Shown here piece after piece: positions 55,568-64,000 of a stretch of DNA of 64,000 bases (its first letter is position 1; the number at the start of each line of letters is the position of its first letter). The notes below the pieces were generated by a model. The model made no database searches, was not told the DNA's origin, and saw only the letters and a list, made by a program, of their open reading frames with translations. The position numbers and the translations under genes were made by a program. The DNA is from an uncultured Senegalimassilia sp. (GTDB lineage: Bacteria > Actinomycetota > Coriobacteriia > Coriobacteriales > Eggerthellaceae), in assembly GCA_934661765.1 (NCBI GenBank), contig CAKUJT010000002.1:1-64000 (forward strand), written 5' to 3'.

Positions 55568-56764
55568 ATGGGAATCGACGAACAGGCGACAAGCCAACCT
55601 CCAGGTGCGATGCGCGGCGCCATCGTGGGAACGGTGGCTTTGGTAACCGTGTTCGCGGCCGCCTCCGCGCCCATCCCGCTTTACGCCACGTGGCAGCAAC
55701 AGCTGGGTCTTTCCGCCTCCGACGTTTCCATGACCATCGTCATGTACCTGTTCGGCGTGCTTTCCGTCCTGTTCTTCGCCGGATCGCTGTCCGACGCTTC
55801 CGGGCGCAGGCCCACGGTGGGCGCCGCGCTTGCCTGCGGCGTTGCCGGCTGCCTGCTGTTCATCGGGCTCTCAAGCGGGCCCATGCTGCAATTCGCCCGT
55901 TTTGTGCAGGGGGTTTCCTGCGCGCTTTCCATGAGCGCCACTTCCGCGTTCGTGATCGACTGTACGTCGGAGCGCCATCGCACGTTCGGCATGACCATCG
56001 CAAGCACAGGGTATCTGATCGGGCTTACCGTCGGATCGCTGGGCATCGGGTTTTTCGCCACCGTTTCCACCGCCTACTGGCAGGTGTTCGCGGTGATGGC
56101 CGTGATCATGCTTGCCACGATGCTCGCCCTCCCCTTCACGCCCGAAACGGTGCACAACCGCATCACCTGGAAAAAAGCCGTTAAACCGATGACGCACGTG
56201 CCGGCGCATCTTCGCAAGCTGCTCCCCATCGTGGCCGGCGGCTATATCTCCACCTGGTCGATCGGCTTCTTCTTCCAGTCGCTTTCCACGCCTGCCTCGG
56301 TCGACTACTTCGGGGCAACCGATCCGCTCATCCCCTCCCTGGTGCTCGCGTTGGCCATGGCGCCGAGCGCGCTTGGAGGCCCTGTTTCAGCACGCATGGG
56401 CACGCGATCCTCTATGATCGTAGGCTACATCATCATGTTCGGGGCCGTCGTGGCGTTAGGGGTATGCATGGTTTTGGGGCTTTTGGTCCCCTATCTGGTG
56501 CTCGAGGTGGTGTTCGCGGTCACTACGGGCATGATCCTATCCTCGAGCCTGCATATGCTCATCAGCGCATCCACCCCGCAGGAAAACGCCAGCGTGGTAA
56601 CGCTCGCCAACTTGACCGGCTACGTGGGGTCGACCGTGGTGTCGACCATTCAGACAGGGCTCACCGCCACATTCGATCTGGCAACGGTGTATGCCTTCAT
56701 CGCGCTTCTTGCTGCCATCTCGATCGTGCCGGGATGCATATCGATGGCCAAACATCAACGATAA
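55568..56764 (+). CDS. MFS transporter, first of a tandem pair
   Basis: A 12-helix-type major facilitator of 398 residues. Motif A between helices 2 and 3 is GSLSDASGRRP. ATG 55568 has AAGGGG six bases upstream; the upstream in-frame ATG at 55532 has none. It is closely similar to the next gene throughout: both have MSATSAF, TIASTG, FFQSLSTPA and ALAMAPSALGGP. The substrate is unknown. Its position inside the pyr cluster suggests, but does not show, a link to pyrimidines; drug or metabolite export is equally possible. Confidence 0.88.
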   Translation: MGIDEQATSQPPGAMRGAIVGTVALVTVFAAASAPIPLYATWQQQLGLSASDVSMTIVMYLFGVLSVLFFAGSLSDASGRRPTVGAALACGVAGCLLFIGLSSGPMLQFARFVQGVSCALSMSATSAFVIDCTSERHRTFGMTIASTGYLIGLTVGSLGIGFFATVSTAYWQVFAVMAVIMLATMLALPFTPETVHNRITWKKAVKPMTHVPAHLRKLLPIVAGGYISTWSIGFFFQSLSTPASVDYFGATDPLIPSLVLALAMAPSALGGPVSARMGTRSSMIVGYIIMFGAVVALGVCMVLGLLVPYLVLEVVFAVTTGMILSSSLHMLISASTPQENASVVTLANLTGYVGSTVVSTIQTGLTATFDLATVYAFIALLAAISIVPGCISMAKHQR

Positions 56765-56857
56765 CAGTAAGCAAAAGAGCCTTCGCGTCCGGATAGGGAA
56801 ATGCGTTTCGACGCTCCCCCATGCAATGCGACGGGCTAGCAATGACGAGGAGGGGAC

Positions 56858-58045
56858 ATGACCGAAAACTGCGGAGCATCGAACGCGAAAGACTTGAGAA
56901 GCGCCATCATCGCGGCGTGCGCCATGCTGCTGACCTTCGCCGCGGTGGCGGTGCCCGTGCCGCTGTATGCCGAGTACAAGATAGCCCTGGGGCTGACTGA
57001 CGCCGACATCTCTCTGACCATGGTTTCCTATCTTACCGGCGTGCTGACCACGTTGTTCCTAGGAGGGTCGCTCTCAGATGCGCTCGGTCGCAGGCCGCTT
57101 GTGGCCGCTGCCCTACTATTCGGCTCGCTTGCCTGCGCGCTGTATATCTGGCTTCCTAACGGAGCCGCTTTGCAGATCGCCCGTATGGTGCAAGGCGTAT
57201 CGTGCGGTCTTACCATGAGCGCAACCTCGGCTTTCATGCTCGATTGCACCTCGCAGCGCTATCGCACCTTCGGCACCACCATCGCCAGCACTGGATGCCT
57301 GATCGGCATGATGATCGGGTCTTTGGGCATCGGCGTCTACGCCACGTTCTCGCGCAACTATATCCCCATGTTCGCCGTGCTCATCGTGCTCATGATGCTC
57401 AACGCCATCCTGCTTCCGCTTGCGCAGGAAACGGTCACGCAGCGGATCACCATCCGCAAGGCCATCAAGCCGCTGGTGCATATCCCGAAGAACCTTCGCC
57501 CGGTGTTCCCGCTTGCCGCAGGATGCTATATCGCGGCATGGGGCACGGGCGTGTTCTTCCAGTCGTTGTCCACGCCTGCCGCTGTGTCGTACTTCCAATC
57601 GACCGATCCGCTGATCCCTGCGCTCATGTTCGCGCTGGCCATGGCCCCAAGCGCCCTGGGCGGCCCTATGTCCGCACGCACCACCACGCGATTCGCCGTA
57701 TACGGCGGAACGGCGCTGCTGTGCGTCAGCTACGCGATCTTGTGGGTTACGCTCACGAAGGGCATGACGGTGCCGTTCCTGATCGCCGATGGCGTTTTCA
57801 GCATTTCCACCGGCATCCTGCTGTCGGCTAGCATGCACATGCTCATCAGCTACAGCGACCCCGCCGACAGCGCCAGCGTAGTGTCGCTCATCAACTTCAC
57901 CGGCTATGTCGGGTCCACCGTGGTGAGCATCGCCATGAGCACCATCGCCAACAGCTTGCCGCTGAGCACTGTGCTGATGGTCGGTTTCGCCATCTCCATG
58001 GTGTTCATGATTCCCGGTTTCGCAACGAAGGCGCTGCGCAAGTAA
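56858..58045 (+). CDS. MFS transporter, second of a tandem pair
   Basis: This is a 395-residue paralogue of the preceding gene with motif A GSLSDALGRRP and the same conserved blocks, so the pair arose by tandem duplication. A strong GAGGAGGGG site precedes the ATG. It converges on pyrC, with about 190 bases and the pyrC terminator between. The two proteins differ most in the N-terminal residues and in the helix 9-10 region, so their substrates may differ. No substrate can be assigned. Confidence 0.88.
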   Translation: MTENCGASNAKDLRSAIIAACAMLLTFAAVAVPVPLYAEYKIALGLTDADISLTMVSYLTGVLTTLFLGGSLSDALGRRPLVAAALLFGSLACALYIWLPNGAALQIARMVQGVSCGLTMSATSAFMLDCTSQRYRTFGTTIASTGCLIGMMIGSLGIGVYATFSRNYIPMFAVLIVLMMLNAILLPLAQETVTQRITIRKAIKPLVHIPKNLRPVFPLAAGCYIAAWGTGVFFQSLSTPAAVSYFQSTDPLIPALMFALAMAPSALGGPMSARTTTRFAVYGGTALLCVSYAILWVTLTKGMTVPFLIADGVFSISTGILLSASMHMLISYSDPADSASVVSLINFTGYVGSTVVSIAMSTIANSLPLSTVLMVGFAISMVFMIPGFATKALRK

Positions 58046-58235
58046 CGCGAATATACGGCAGCGAAGCCGAAGGTATGACAGAATGCCATGGTCATGCCTT
58101 TGTCCAAGCGGCGTTCGAGGCCGTTCGTGAACGCGCCTGCCCACGAACGGGTCGACAACAGCGAACGCACCGACCAGCGATCCAACGACATCGCCCTCGC
58201 CAAACCGAGTCCGCACGTTTTACTACCGCGAACGC

Positions 58236-58273
58236 AAAAAGGGGTGCCCCGGATACTTTCCGGGGCACCCCTT
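58236..58273 (-). terminator. Intrinsic terminator after pyrC
   Basis: A 14-bp perfect stem (58239-58252 with 58260-58273) and a 7-nt loop run into TTTTT on the minus strand. It ends the pyrR-pyrB-pyrC operon and may also stop plus-strand transcription from the MFS pair. Confidence 0.93.
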
Positions 58274-58300
58274 CGTTATATGCGCTGGTAAAACTCTGCG

Positions 58301-59593
58301 CTATTCGACGATCTTGCCGTCTTCCATGGTGGCGTAGCCGCCGACGTACACGTCGGTTGCGCGGCCGGTAAGCTGGGCACCGATGAAGCCGGAGTTCTTC
58401 GCCTTGCTGCAGAAGTCAGCGGCGTCGACGGTCCAGGCGGCCTCAGGATCGATAACCGTCAGGTCGGCGGTGCTGCCGGCCTCGAGGGCCACGCGTTCCA
58501 CGCCCAGGATAGCGCGCTGGTTGGCGCCCATGAGCTCGGTCATACGCTCCCAGGTGATCTTGCCGGTGGCGACCAGGTTGGTGATGACCAGGCTGAGGCT
58601 GGTCTCCAAGCCGATCATGCCGAACGGCGCCAACTCGAACTCGCGGTCCTTCTCCCATGCGGTGTGCGGGGCATGGTCGGTGACGATGGCGTCGACGGTG
58701 CCGTCGACCACGCCGGCGATAAGGGCCTCGGCGTCGGAAGCCGTGCGCAGCGGCGGGTTGACCTTAAGCGCCGTGGAGTAATCGTCGCCGATGTTGTCCT
58801 CGGTGAGGAACAGGTGATGCGGGGTGACCTCGCAGGTGACCGGCAGGCCCTCGGCCTTCGCGGCGCGCACCATGTCAAGGCCACGAGCGGTGGAGATGTG
58901 CTGGATGTGCAGCTTGCAGCCGGTCAGGCGGCACAGGGCGATGTCGCGAGCGATCTGCAGCTCCTCGCCTTCCGCCGGCCAACCCAGAAGGCCCAGGCGC
59001 GTAGAGGCGACGCCCTCGTTGACCTGGCCATCGCCGACCAGGTCCTCGTCCTGGCAGTGGCTCATGACCACGCGACCGAACTGACTGGCGTAATCCATGA
59101 CGCGGCGCATCATGCCGGCGGCCTGGATGCCACGGCCGTCATCGGTAAACGCGACGGCGCCGTGTGCGGCCATGTCGCCCATCTCGGAGAGCGTCTCGCC
59201 CTTCAGGCCCTGCGAGCAGGAGCCCGACACGTGCACGCGGCACTTGCCGGCCTGAGCGGCGATGGACTTCACATACTCGACGGCGACGGCGTTGTCGACG
59301 ACCGGGTTGGTGTTGGGCATGGCGCAAACCGCCGTGAAGCCGCCATGGGCTGCGGCGCGGGTGCCGCTGGCGATGTCTTCCTTCTGCTCGAAGCCCGGCT
59401 CGCGCAGATGCACGTGCATGTCCACCAGGCCCGGGACGACGATCTTGCCGGCCAGGTCGCGCTCGACGCCCTTCTCCAGGGCAAGGCCCTGGCCGATCTC
59501 GACGATCTTGCCGTCGCGGATGAGGATGTCGGCGGTTTCGTTCAGACCGACCTGCGGGTCGATCACGTGCGCGTTCTTAAGCAGTAATGCCAT
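58301..59593 (-). CDS. pyrC: Dihydroorotase
   Basis: PyrC closes carbamoyl aspartate to dihydroorotate. The metal site DMHVHLREPGFE and the later TDHAPHT are typical of the class I, Gram-positive type. ATG 59593 lies inside the end of pyrB (17-base overlap) and has GGAGGGAG upstream, giving 430 residues. It is the last gene of the pyrR-pyrB-pyrC operon. Confidence 0.97.
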   Translation of the reverse strand: MALLLKNAHVIDPQVGLNETADILIRDGKIVEIGQGLALEKGVERDLAGKIVVPGLVDMHVHLREPGFEQKEDIASGTRAAAHGGFTAVCAMPNTNPVVDNAVAVEYVKSIAAQAGKCRVHVSGSCSQGLKGETLSEMGDMAAHGAVAFTDDGRGIQAAGMMRRVMDYASQFGRVVMSHCQDEDLVGDGQVNEGVASTRLGLLGWPAEGEELQIARDIALCRLTGCKLHIQHISTARGLDMVRAAKAEGLPVTCEVTPHHLFLTEDNIGDDYSTALKVNPPLRTASDAEALIAGVVDGTVDAIVTDHAPHTAWEKDREFELAPFGMIGLETSLSLVITNLVATGKITWERMTELMGANQRAILGVERVALEAGSTADLTVIDPEAAWTVDAADFCSKAKNSGFIGAQLTGRATDVYVGGYATMEDGKIVE

Positions 59594-60521
59594 CTTCGCT
59601 CCCTCCAAGCAGCAGGTACAGGGCGGCCATGCGGGTCAGGATGCCGGCATAGACCTGGTCAAGGATGACCGAACGCTCCGGGTGGTCGGCCATAAAGGAA
59701 TCCAGCTCGACGCCACGGTTGATGGGGCCGGGATGGCAGACGATGCAGTCGGGGCGCATGAGCTTGTTGCGCTTCTCGGTGAGGCCGTAGAGCATGTTGT
59801 ACTCGCGCAGGCTGGGGTACGGCGCGCCCTCGAGGCGCTCGCGCTGGATGCGCAGCATGTACACGACGTCGAGTTCGGGGAGCACCTCGTCGATGTTATG
59901 CGAGATATGGTCGACGCCGAGCACCTCGGGACGAGCGGGCAGCAGCGTGGGCGGGGCGATGGCGGTGACCTCGCAGCCCATGATCTTCAGTGCCGGGATA
60001 AGGCTGCCGCACACGCGGGAGTGCCCGATGTCGCCGACGACGCCGACCTTCAGGCCGTCGAGGCGGCCCTTGGTCTGCCAGATGGTGTACAGGTCGAGCA
60101 GCGCCTGCGTGGGATGCTGGTGCTTGCCGTCGCCTGCGTCGATGACGTGGACGCCGGACACATCGGCGATCTTGCGCGGCACACCGGCGTGCTTGTCGCG
60201 CACGACGATCATGTCGATCTTGTAGGAGCACAGCGTTTCCACCGTGTCCACCAGGCTCTCGCCCTTGACCGAGGAGGTGGAGCTGCCGCCGAAGTTCAGG
60301 CTTGCGGCGGACAGGCGCTTCTCGGCCATCTCGAAGCTCGAGCGCGTACGAGTGGACGGCTCGTTGAACATGTTGACCACGGTGAAGCCCTTGAGCGTGG
60401 GCACCTGCTTGATGCGGCGCTCGTTGACCTCCTTGAACTTCACGGCCGTTTCCAGGATGGCCATGATGTCATCGGCGGAATACTCCGTGATGTCGATAAG
60501 ATGCTTATGGTTGAAAGCCAT
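59577..60521 (-). CDS. pyrB: Aspartate carbamoyltransferase catalytic subunit
   Basis: PyrB joins carbamoyl phosphate and aspartate, the committed step of pyrimidine synthesis. The carbamoyl-phosphate site is FNEPSTRTRSSFE, with KGESLVDT and HPTQALLDLYT following. The 314-residue length is normal. No pyrI regulatory subunit is present, as in Bacillus. pyrC overlaps its end and pyrR precedes it by 3 bases. Confidence 0.98.
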   Translation of the reverse strand: MAFNHKHLIDITEYSADDIMAILETAVKFKEVNERRIKQVPTLKGFTVVNMFNEPSTRTRSSFEMAEKRLSAASLNFGGSSTSSVKGESLVDTVETLCSYKIDMIVVRDKHAGVPRKIADVSGVHVIDAGDGKHQHPTQALLDLYTIWQTKGRLDGLKVGVVGDIGHSRVCGSLIPALKIMGCEVTAIAPPTLLPARPEVLGVDHISHNIDEVLPELDVVYMLRIQRERLEGAPYPSLREYNMLYGLTEKRNKLMRPDCIVCHPGPINRGVELDSFMADHPERSVILDQVYAGILTRMAALYLLLGGSEDGITA

Positions 60522-60524
60522 TCC

Positions 60525-61244
<720 letters not shown>

Positions 61245-61288
61245 TCATCTCAGATCCGCTCTTGTGAAAGCGAGCGATTCGGGTGTTA

Positions 61289-61322
61289 CCTTGTCGGTCT
61301 CTCTGTACCGCATTTAAAGGAA
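61289..61322 (-). promoter_or_regulatory. Predicted PyrR-binding hairpin in the pyrR leader
   Basis: CCTT pairs with AAGG and CGGT with ACCG, with the loop ACAGAGAG. This matches the conserved CAGAGAG loop of known PyrR sites and is nearly identical to the element before carA. UMP-bound PyrR would favour the terminator at 61216-61243. Confidence 0.85.
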
Positions 61323-61330
61323 CTGTTGGA

Positions 61331-61359
61331 AGTTTATGCGGACCGGCCCGGTTTGACAA
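61331..61359 (-). promoter_or_regulatory. Promoter of the pyrR-pyrB-pyrC operon
   Basis: On the minus strand TTGTCA, a 17-base spacer and TAAACT form a good sigma-A-type promoter. Transcription would begin near 61324, just before the PyrR-type hairpin, leaving a leader of about 210 bases. Confidence 0.78.
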
Positions 61360-61469
61360 CCCCGAATATCGAAAAAACGATCCGAGCGGTCGGTTTTTAT
61401 GCAATGAAACGCCATCGGCGGGCGTTAGCCGACGGCGCAACCCGCCCGCCGATGCGATTCGCGCAGATT

Positions 61470-62741
61470 CTAGCCGATCAGCTCGGTCATGCGGGCGGCC
61501 AGCGAGTCCCACGACACGGCGGTGGCGTCGAACCCGGTTCCCTCAAGGGGTCGCTCCGCCGCCGCTTGAAGCTGTTCGAGCAGCGCATCCGAAAGGCGCT
61601 GCTCGAAGGCCGGCAGATCCTCGGGAACGGGGACGTCGACGCCCTGAATACGCGGCGGCTCCACAAACGAGACGGGGGCATCGGCGAGGCTTGCATCGAG
61701 CCACGGCCGGATACCGGGCAGGCTCGTGACCACCGCGCGACATCCGCTCGCAAGCGCCTCCACCGTCACAAGCGGCAGTCCCTCGAAGAACGAGGGCAGC
61801 GCGAACACGTGGCTTTCATTATAGGAAAGCACCAGGTCGTCTTGAGAAACGCGGCCGCCGAACACCACTGGGAAACGGCAACTGCCGGCCAGCTTCACGA
61901 TACGGTCGTATTGAGCCTGGTCACTGTAACCGCCAACCAACCGCAGCTCCACGGCTTGCTGGTCGAGAGAAAGCAGATCCATGGCGCGTATAAGGCTTTC
62001 CACGCCCTTGGCGCGGCAGATCTTGCCCACGTACAGCACGCGCAACGGACGGGCGGCCCGCAGACCGCCACGAGGAGCGAACTCCTGGGAGTTGTAACCG
62101 GTCCCCACGACGTGGATGCGATCGGCAGGCAGGTCGAACAACTCGGCGATCTCGGCCTTCTGCGCCTCGTGCAGTGCCATCACGCCATCGAGCGAGCGGA
62201 CAGCTGCCACGATGCGGTCTTTCTCCAGATCATGGTTACGCAGCTGGCGAAGGTCGGTGGAATGGCAAACCGCCCAGATCGGGCACGGACGGGCCTTCCG
62301 ACCCGCTGCTTCCCCATGCGTGTCCGGTGACCGATTTTCACCGGCTAACTCGTCGAGCACATCGCACGCAGTCGAGCACGCCAAATACAGGTGATGGCAG
62401 ATGATCGCATCGGGCCTGAAGTCGAGCACCGCTTGGCGGATGCGCTGCCCGAACACGCTGCGGAAGGCGTGGATCATCTCCGGCGTCATGTCGCGGTAAC
62501 GCGTGGCCTCGTAGGGCATGACGTCGCTCATACCGCACACGGGAAACGGCAGCTCGGGGGTGCGGAAGCGCACCGGAAGGAACTCGACGCCGGGGGCGAG
62601 CTGCGGGGAGTCGTCTTTATCGATGCCTGCGATGACGGCCACCTGGTGCCCGGCGGCGGCCATGGAGGCGACCGTTTCGGCCAGGTACACGCCGCTGCCG
62701 GTGCTATCGGGCTTTTGGGCGGAGATGCAGAGGATGCGCAT
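61470..62741 (-). CDS. Glycosyltransferase family 4 protein
   Basis: A 423-residue GT-B fold glycosyltransferase. The N-terminus MRILCISAQKPDSTGSGVYL is the acceptor-side domain. The C-terminal donor site includes LRVLYVGKICRAKGVESLIRAM and FALPSFFEGLPLVTVEALASG, the E-x7-E motif of retaining family 4 enzymes. ATG 62741 is chosen because the upstream extension is low-complexity. A stretch near residue 133-150 coincides with a short repeated DNA sequence also found at 63964. Donor and acceptor sugars are unknown. Confidence 0.88.
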   Translation of the reverse strand: MRILCISAQKPDSTGSGVYLAETVASMAAAGHQVAVIAGIDKDDSPQLAPGVEFLPVRFRTPELPFPVCGMSDVMPYEATRYRDMTPEMIHAFRSVFGQRIRQAVLDFRPDAIICHHLYLACSTACDVLDELAGENRSPDTHGEAAGRKARPCPIWAVCHSTDLRQLRNHDLEKDRIVAAVRSLDGVMALHEAQKAEIAELFDLPADRIHVVGTGYNSQEFAPRGGLRAARPLRVLYVGKICRAKGVESLIRAMDLLSLDQQAVELRLVGGYSDQAQYDRIVKLAGSCRFPVVFGGRVSQDDLVLSYNESHVFALPSFFEGLPLVTVEALASGCRAVVTSLPGIRPWLDASLADAPVSFVEPPRIQGVDVPVPEDLPAFEQRLSDALLEQLQAAAERPLEGTGFDATAVSWDSLAARMTELIG

Positions 62742-62794
62742 GAAGGTCCTTTCGGAATCTGGAAGCGTTGGGTTCGGGAACGTGGCGGAAAGCC

Positions 62795-63928
62795 CTATGA
62801 GCAGGCGATATCGCGCAACGCGTTCAGGGCTGCATCGCAATCCTGCGGCGAGTTCATGACCCCGAAGCTGAAGCGCACGATGCCCTGCTGCTGCGTGCCG
62901 AGCGCCGTGTGCATGAGCGGGGCGCAGTGCGCGCCGGGGCGGACGCACACGTCCCATCCCTGCGCCAGCCTATCGGCAATCTCGCCGGAATCGGCATCGC
63001 CGACGTTGACAGCCACGATGCCGCAACGCCGGCCCGATCCGCCGCCGAGGACCTGCACGCCGCGGATATCCGCCACACCGTCCAGGAAACGCGCGACCAA
63101 CCCTTCGATATGCGCTTGCACGTCGGCCACGCCGCGCTCGTTCAGCCAGGTGCACCCCGCCGCAAGGCCCGCCAGGCCGTGCGCATTTGCCGTACCCGCC
63201 TCGAGCGCCTCGGGCATGAAGCGCGGATGGCGCGCGTCGAAGCTATGCACACCCGAACCGCCTTCCACAAGCGGGGCGATATCAAGGCCCGGGCGCACGC
63301 ACAGCCCGCCGGTGCCCTGCGGCCCGTACAGGCTCTTATGTCCGGTGAAGCACACGACGTCGGCGCCGATGCCCGATGCCGAGAACGCCCATGCGCCGGC
63401 CGTCTGCGCCGCATCGAGGACGAACAGCGCGCCGGCCTTATGGGCGAAGGCGGCCATGCGCTCGATGTCGTACACATCGCCGGTTACGTTCGAGGCATGC
63501 GTGACCACGACCAGGCTGGCGCCGACAAGCGCTCGCTCGTAGGATTCCCAGTCAAGCGAGCCATCGGACAGGATGGCGGCGACGCGCACCTGGCAGCCGC
63601 GCTCATCGCGCGCGCGATTGAGCGGGCGAAGCACGGAGTTGTGTGAAGCGGCCGTGGTAACCGCGATGCCGCCCGCAGGCAACAACCCTTCGATGGCGAT
63701 GTTGAGAGCCATGGTGGCGTTCAAGGCGAACGAAACGCTGCCGGCTCCCCAAGCGTCGAGCAGGTCGGAAACCGCCTGCCGAGCCCCGAACACCGCCATG
63801 CTCGCATCGAGCGCCGCCTGGTGCGAACCGCGCCCAGGGCCGCCGAACGACGTCATGGCGCCGCACACCGCATCGATGACGGCCTGGGGCTTGTGCATGG
63901 TGGTGGCCGCATTGTCTAGATAGATCAT
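62795..63928 (-). CDS. Cysteine desulfurase-like class V aminotransferase
   Basis: A PLP enzyme of 377 residues. The start MIYLDNAATTMHKP, the PLP lysine in FTGHKSLYGPQGTGGL and the active-site cysteine in RPGAHCAPLMHTALGT are all present. This matches the cysteine desulfurase branch whose members are often found near selenium or sulfur-transfer genes, rather than IscS or SufS. It releases sulfur (or selenium) from cysteine (or selenocysteine) in that family. No scaffold or selD gene is in view. It could supply sulfur to ThiI, but that is inference. Confidence 0.88.
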   Translation of the reverse strand: MIYLDNAATTMHKPQAVIDAVCGAMTSFGGPGRGSHQAALDASMAVFGARQAVSDLLDAWGAGSVSFALNATMALNIAIEGLLPAGGIAVTTAASHNSVLRPLNRARDERGCQVRVAAILSDGSLDWESYERALVGASLVVVTHASNVTGDVYDIERMAAFAHKAGALFVLDAAQTAGAWAFSASGIGADVVCFTGHKSLYGPQGTGGLCVRPGLDIAPLVEGGSGVHSFDARHPRFMPEALEAGTANAHGLAGLAAGCTWLNERGVADVQAHIEGLVARFLDGVADIRGVQVLGGGSGRRCGIVAVNVGDADSGEIADRLAQGWDVCVRPGAHCAPLMHTALGTQQQGIVRFSFGVMNSPQDCDAALNALRDIACS

Positions 63929-64000
63929 GATTTGTGCCCTATCGATCGAAAGAGATAACGGTTACCGATTTTCACCGGCACCCTGAGAGCGTTCTGCAAA

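Noticed and set aside
61414..61453. Inverted repeat past the glycosyltransferase stop as an intrinsic terminator
   Set aside because: The 10-bp arms are real, but the 20-nt loop and lack of a T-run make termination uncertain, so it is only noted within the leader region.
62742..62957. Upstream extension of the glycosyltransferase
   Set aside because: The 72 added residues are Arg/Ala/His-rich and unlike the family; the ATG at 62741 begins the conserved domain.

Overview
This 64 kb window looks like a chromosomal core region of a high-GC Coriobacteriia-type actinobacterium, most like the Eggerthellaceae (Eggerthella, Slackia or Gordonibacter-like). The evidence is an actinobacterial integration host factor (mihF) next to gmk and rpoZ, combined with Firmicutes-like features: RNase Y, RNase J, SpoVS, HrcA/CIRCE, ComEA/ComEC, PyrR with PyrK/PyrD, and gene order close to Bacillus. 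Nearly everything is on the minus strand. The plus-strand genes are rpsT and two MFS transporters. I saw no rRNA, tRNA, insertion sequence, prophage or CRISPR array.

Layout, left to right; transcription mostly runs right to left. 0.1-8 kb: hflX, dapF, miaA, miaB, spoVS, a MutL-like GHKL ATPase of unknown function, and rny. 8-14 kb: recX, recA, a fused pgsA-cinA gene, rimO, yajQ and a RodZ-like gene. 14-24 kb: ftsK, RNase J, dapA, dapB, pnp, rpsO. 24-32 kb: a TSCPD-domain gene, recO, a zinc-ribbon/PASTA membrane protein, era, dgkA, ybeY, a phoH-like gene, mtaB, rsmE. 32-39 kb: dnaJ and hrcA behind a CIRCE operator, hemW, dusB, a small membrane protein, lepA and a heme-motif lipoprotein. 40-46 kb: rpsT, holA, comEC, comEA, thiI. 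46-61 kb: rpoZ, gmk, mihF, then the UMP pathway (pyrF, pyrD, pyrK, carB, carA, pyrC, pyrB, pyrR). The UMP genes are split by two tandem MFS transporters on the opposite strand. 61-64 kb: a glycosyltransferase and a cysteine desulfurase-like enzyme.

Three themes connect the genes. RNA turnover and ribosome maturation are concentrated here (RNase Y, RNase J, PNPase, YbeY, Era, RsmE, RimO, S15, S20, LepA). All three radical-SAM methylthiotransferase types (MiaB, RimO, MtaB) are present. Pyrimidine synthesis is complete to UMP except for pyrE, and both pyr leaders carry the same predicted PyrR-binding hairpin.

The best candidates for something undescribed are the GHKL ATPase between rny and spoVS, the PgsA-CinA fusion, the kinase-less PASTA protein, and the MFS pair inside the pyr cluster. 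All function calls come from reading motifs and gene order; no database search was run.
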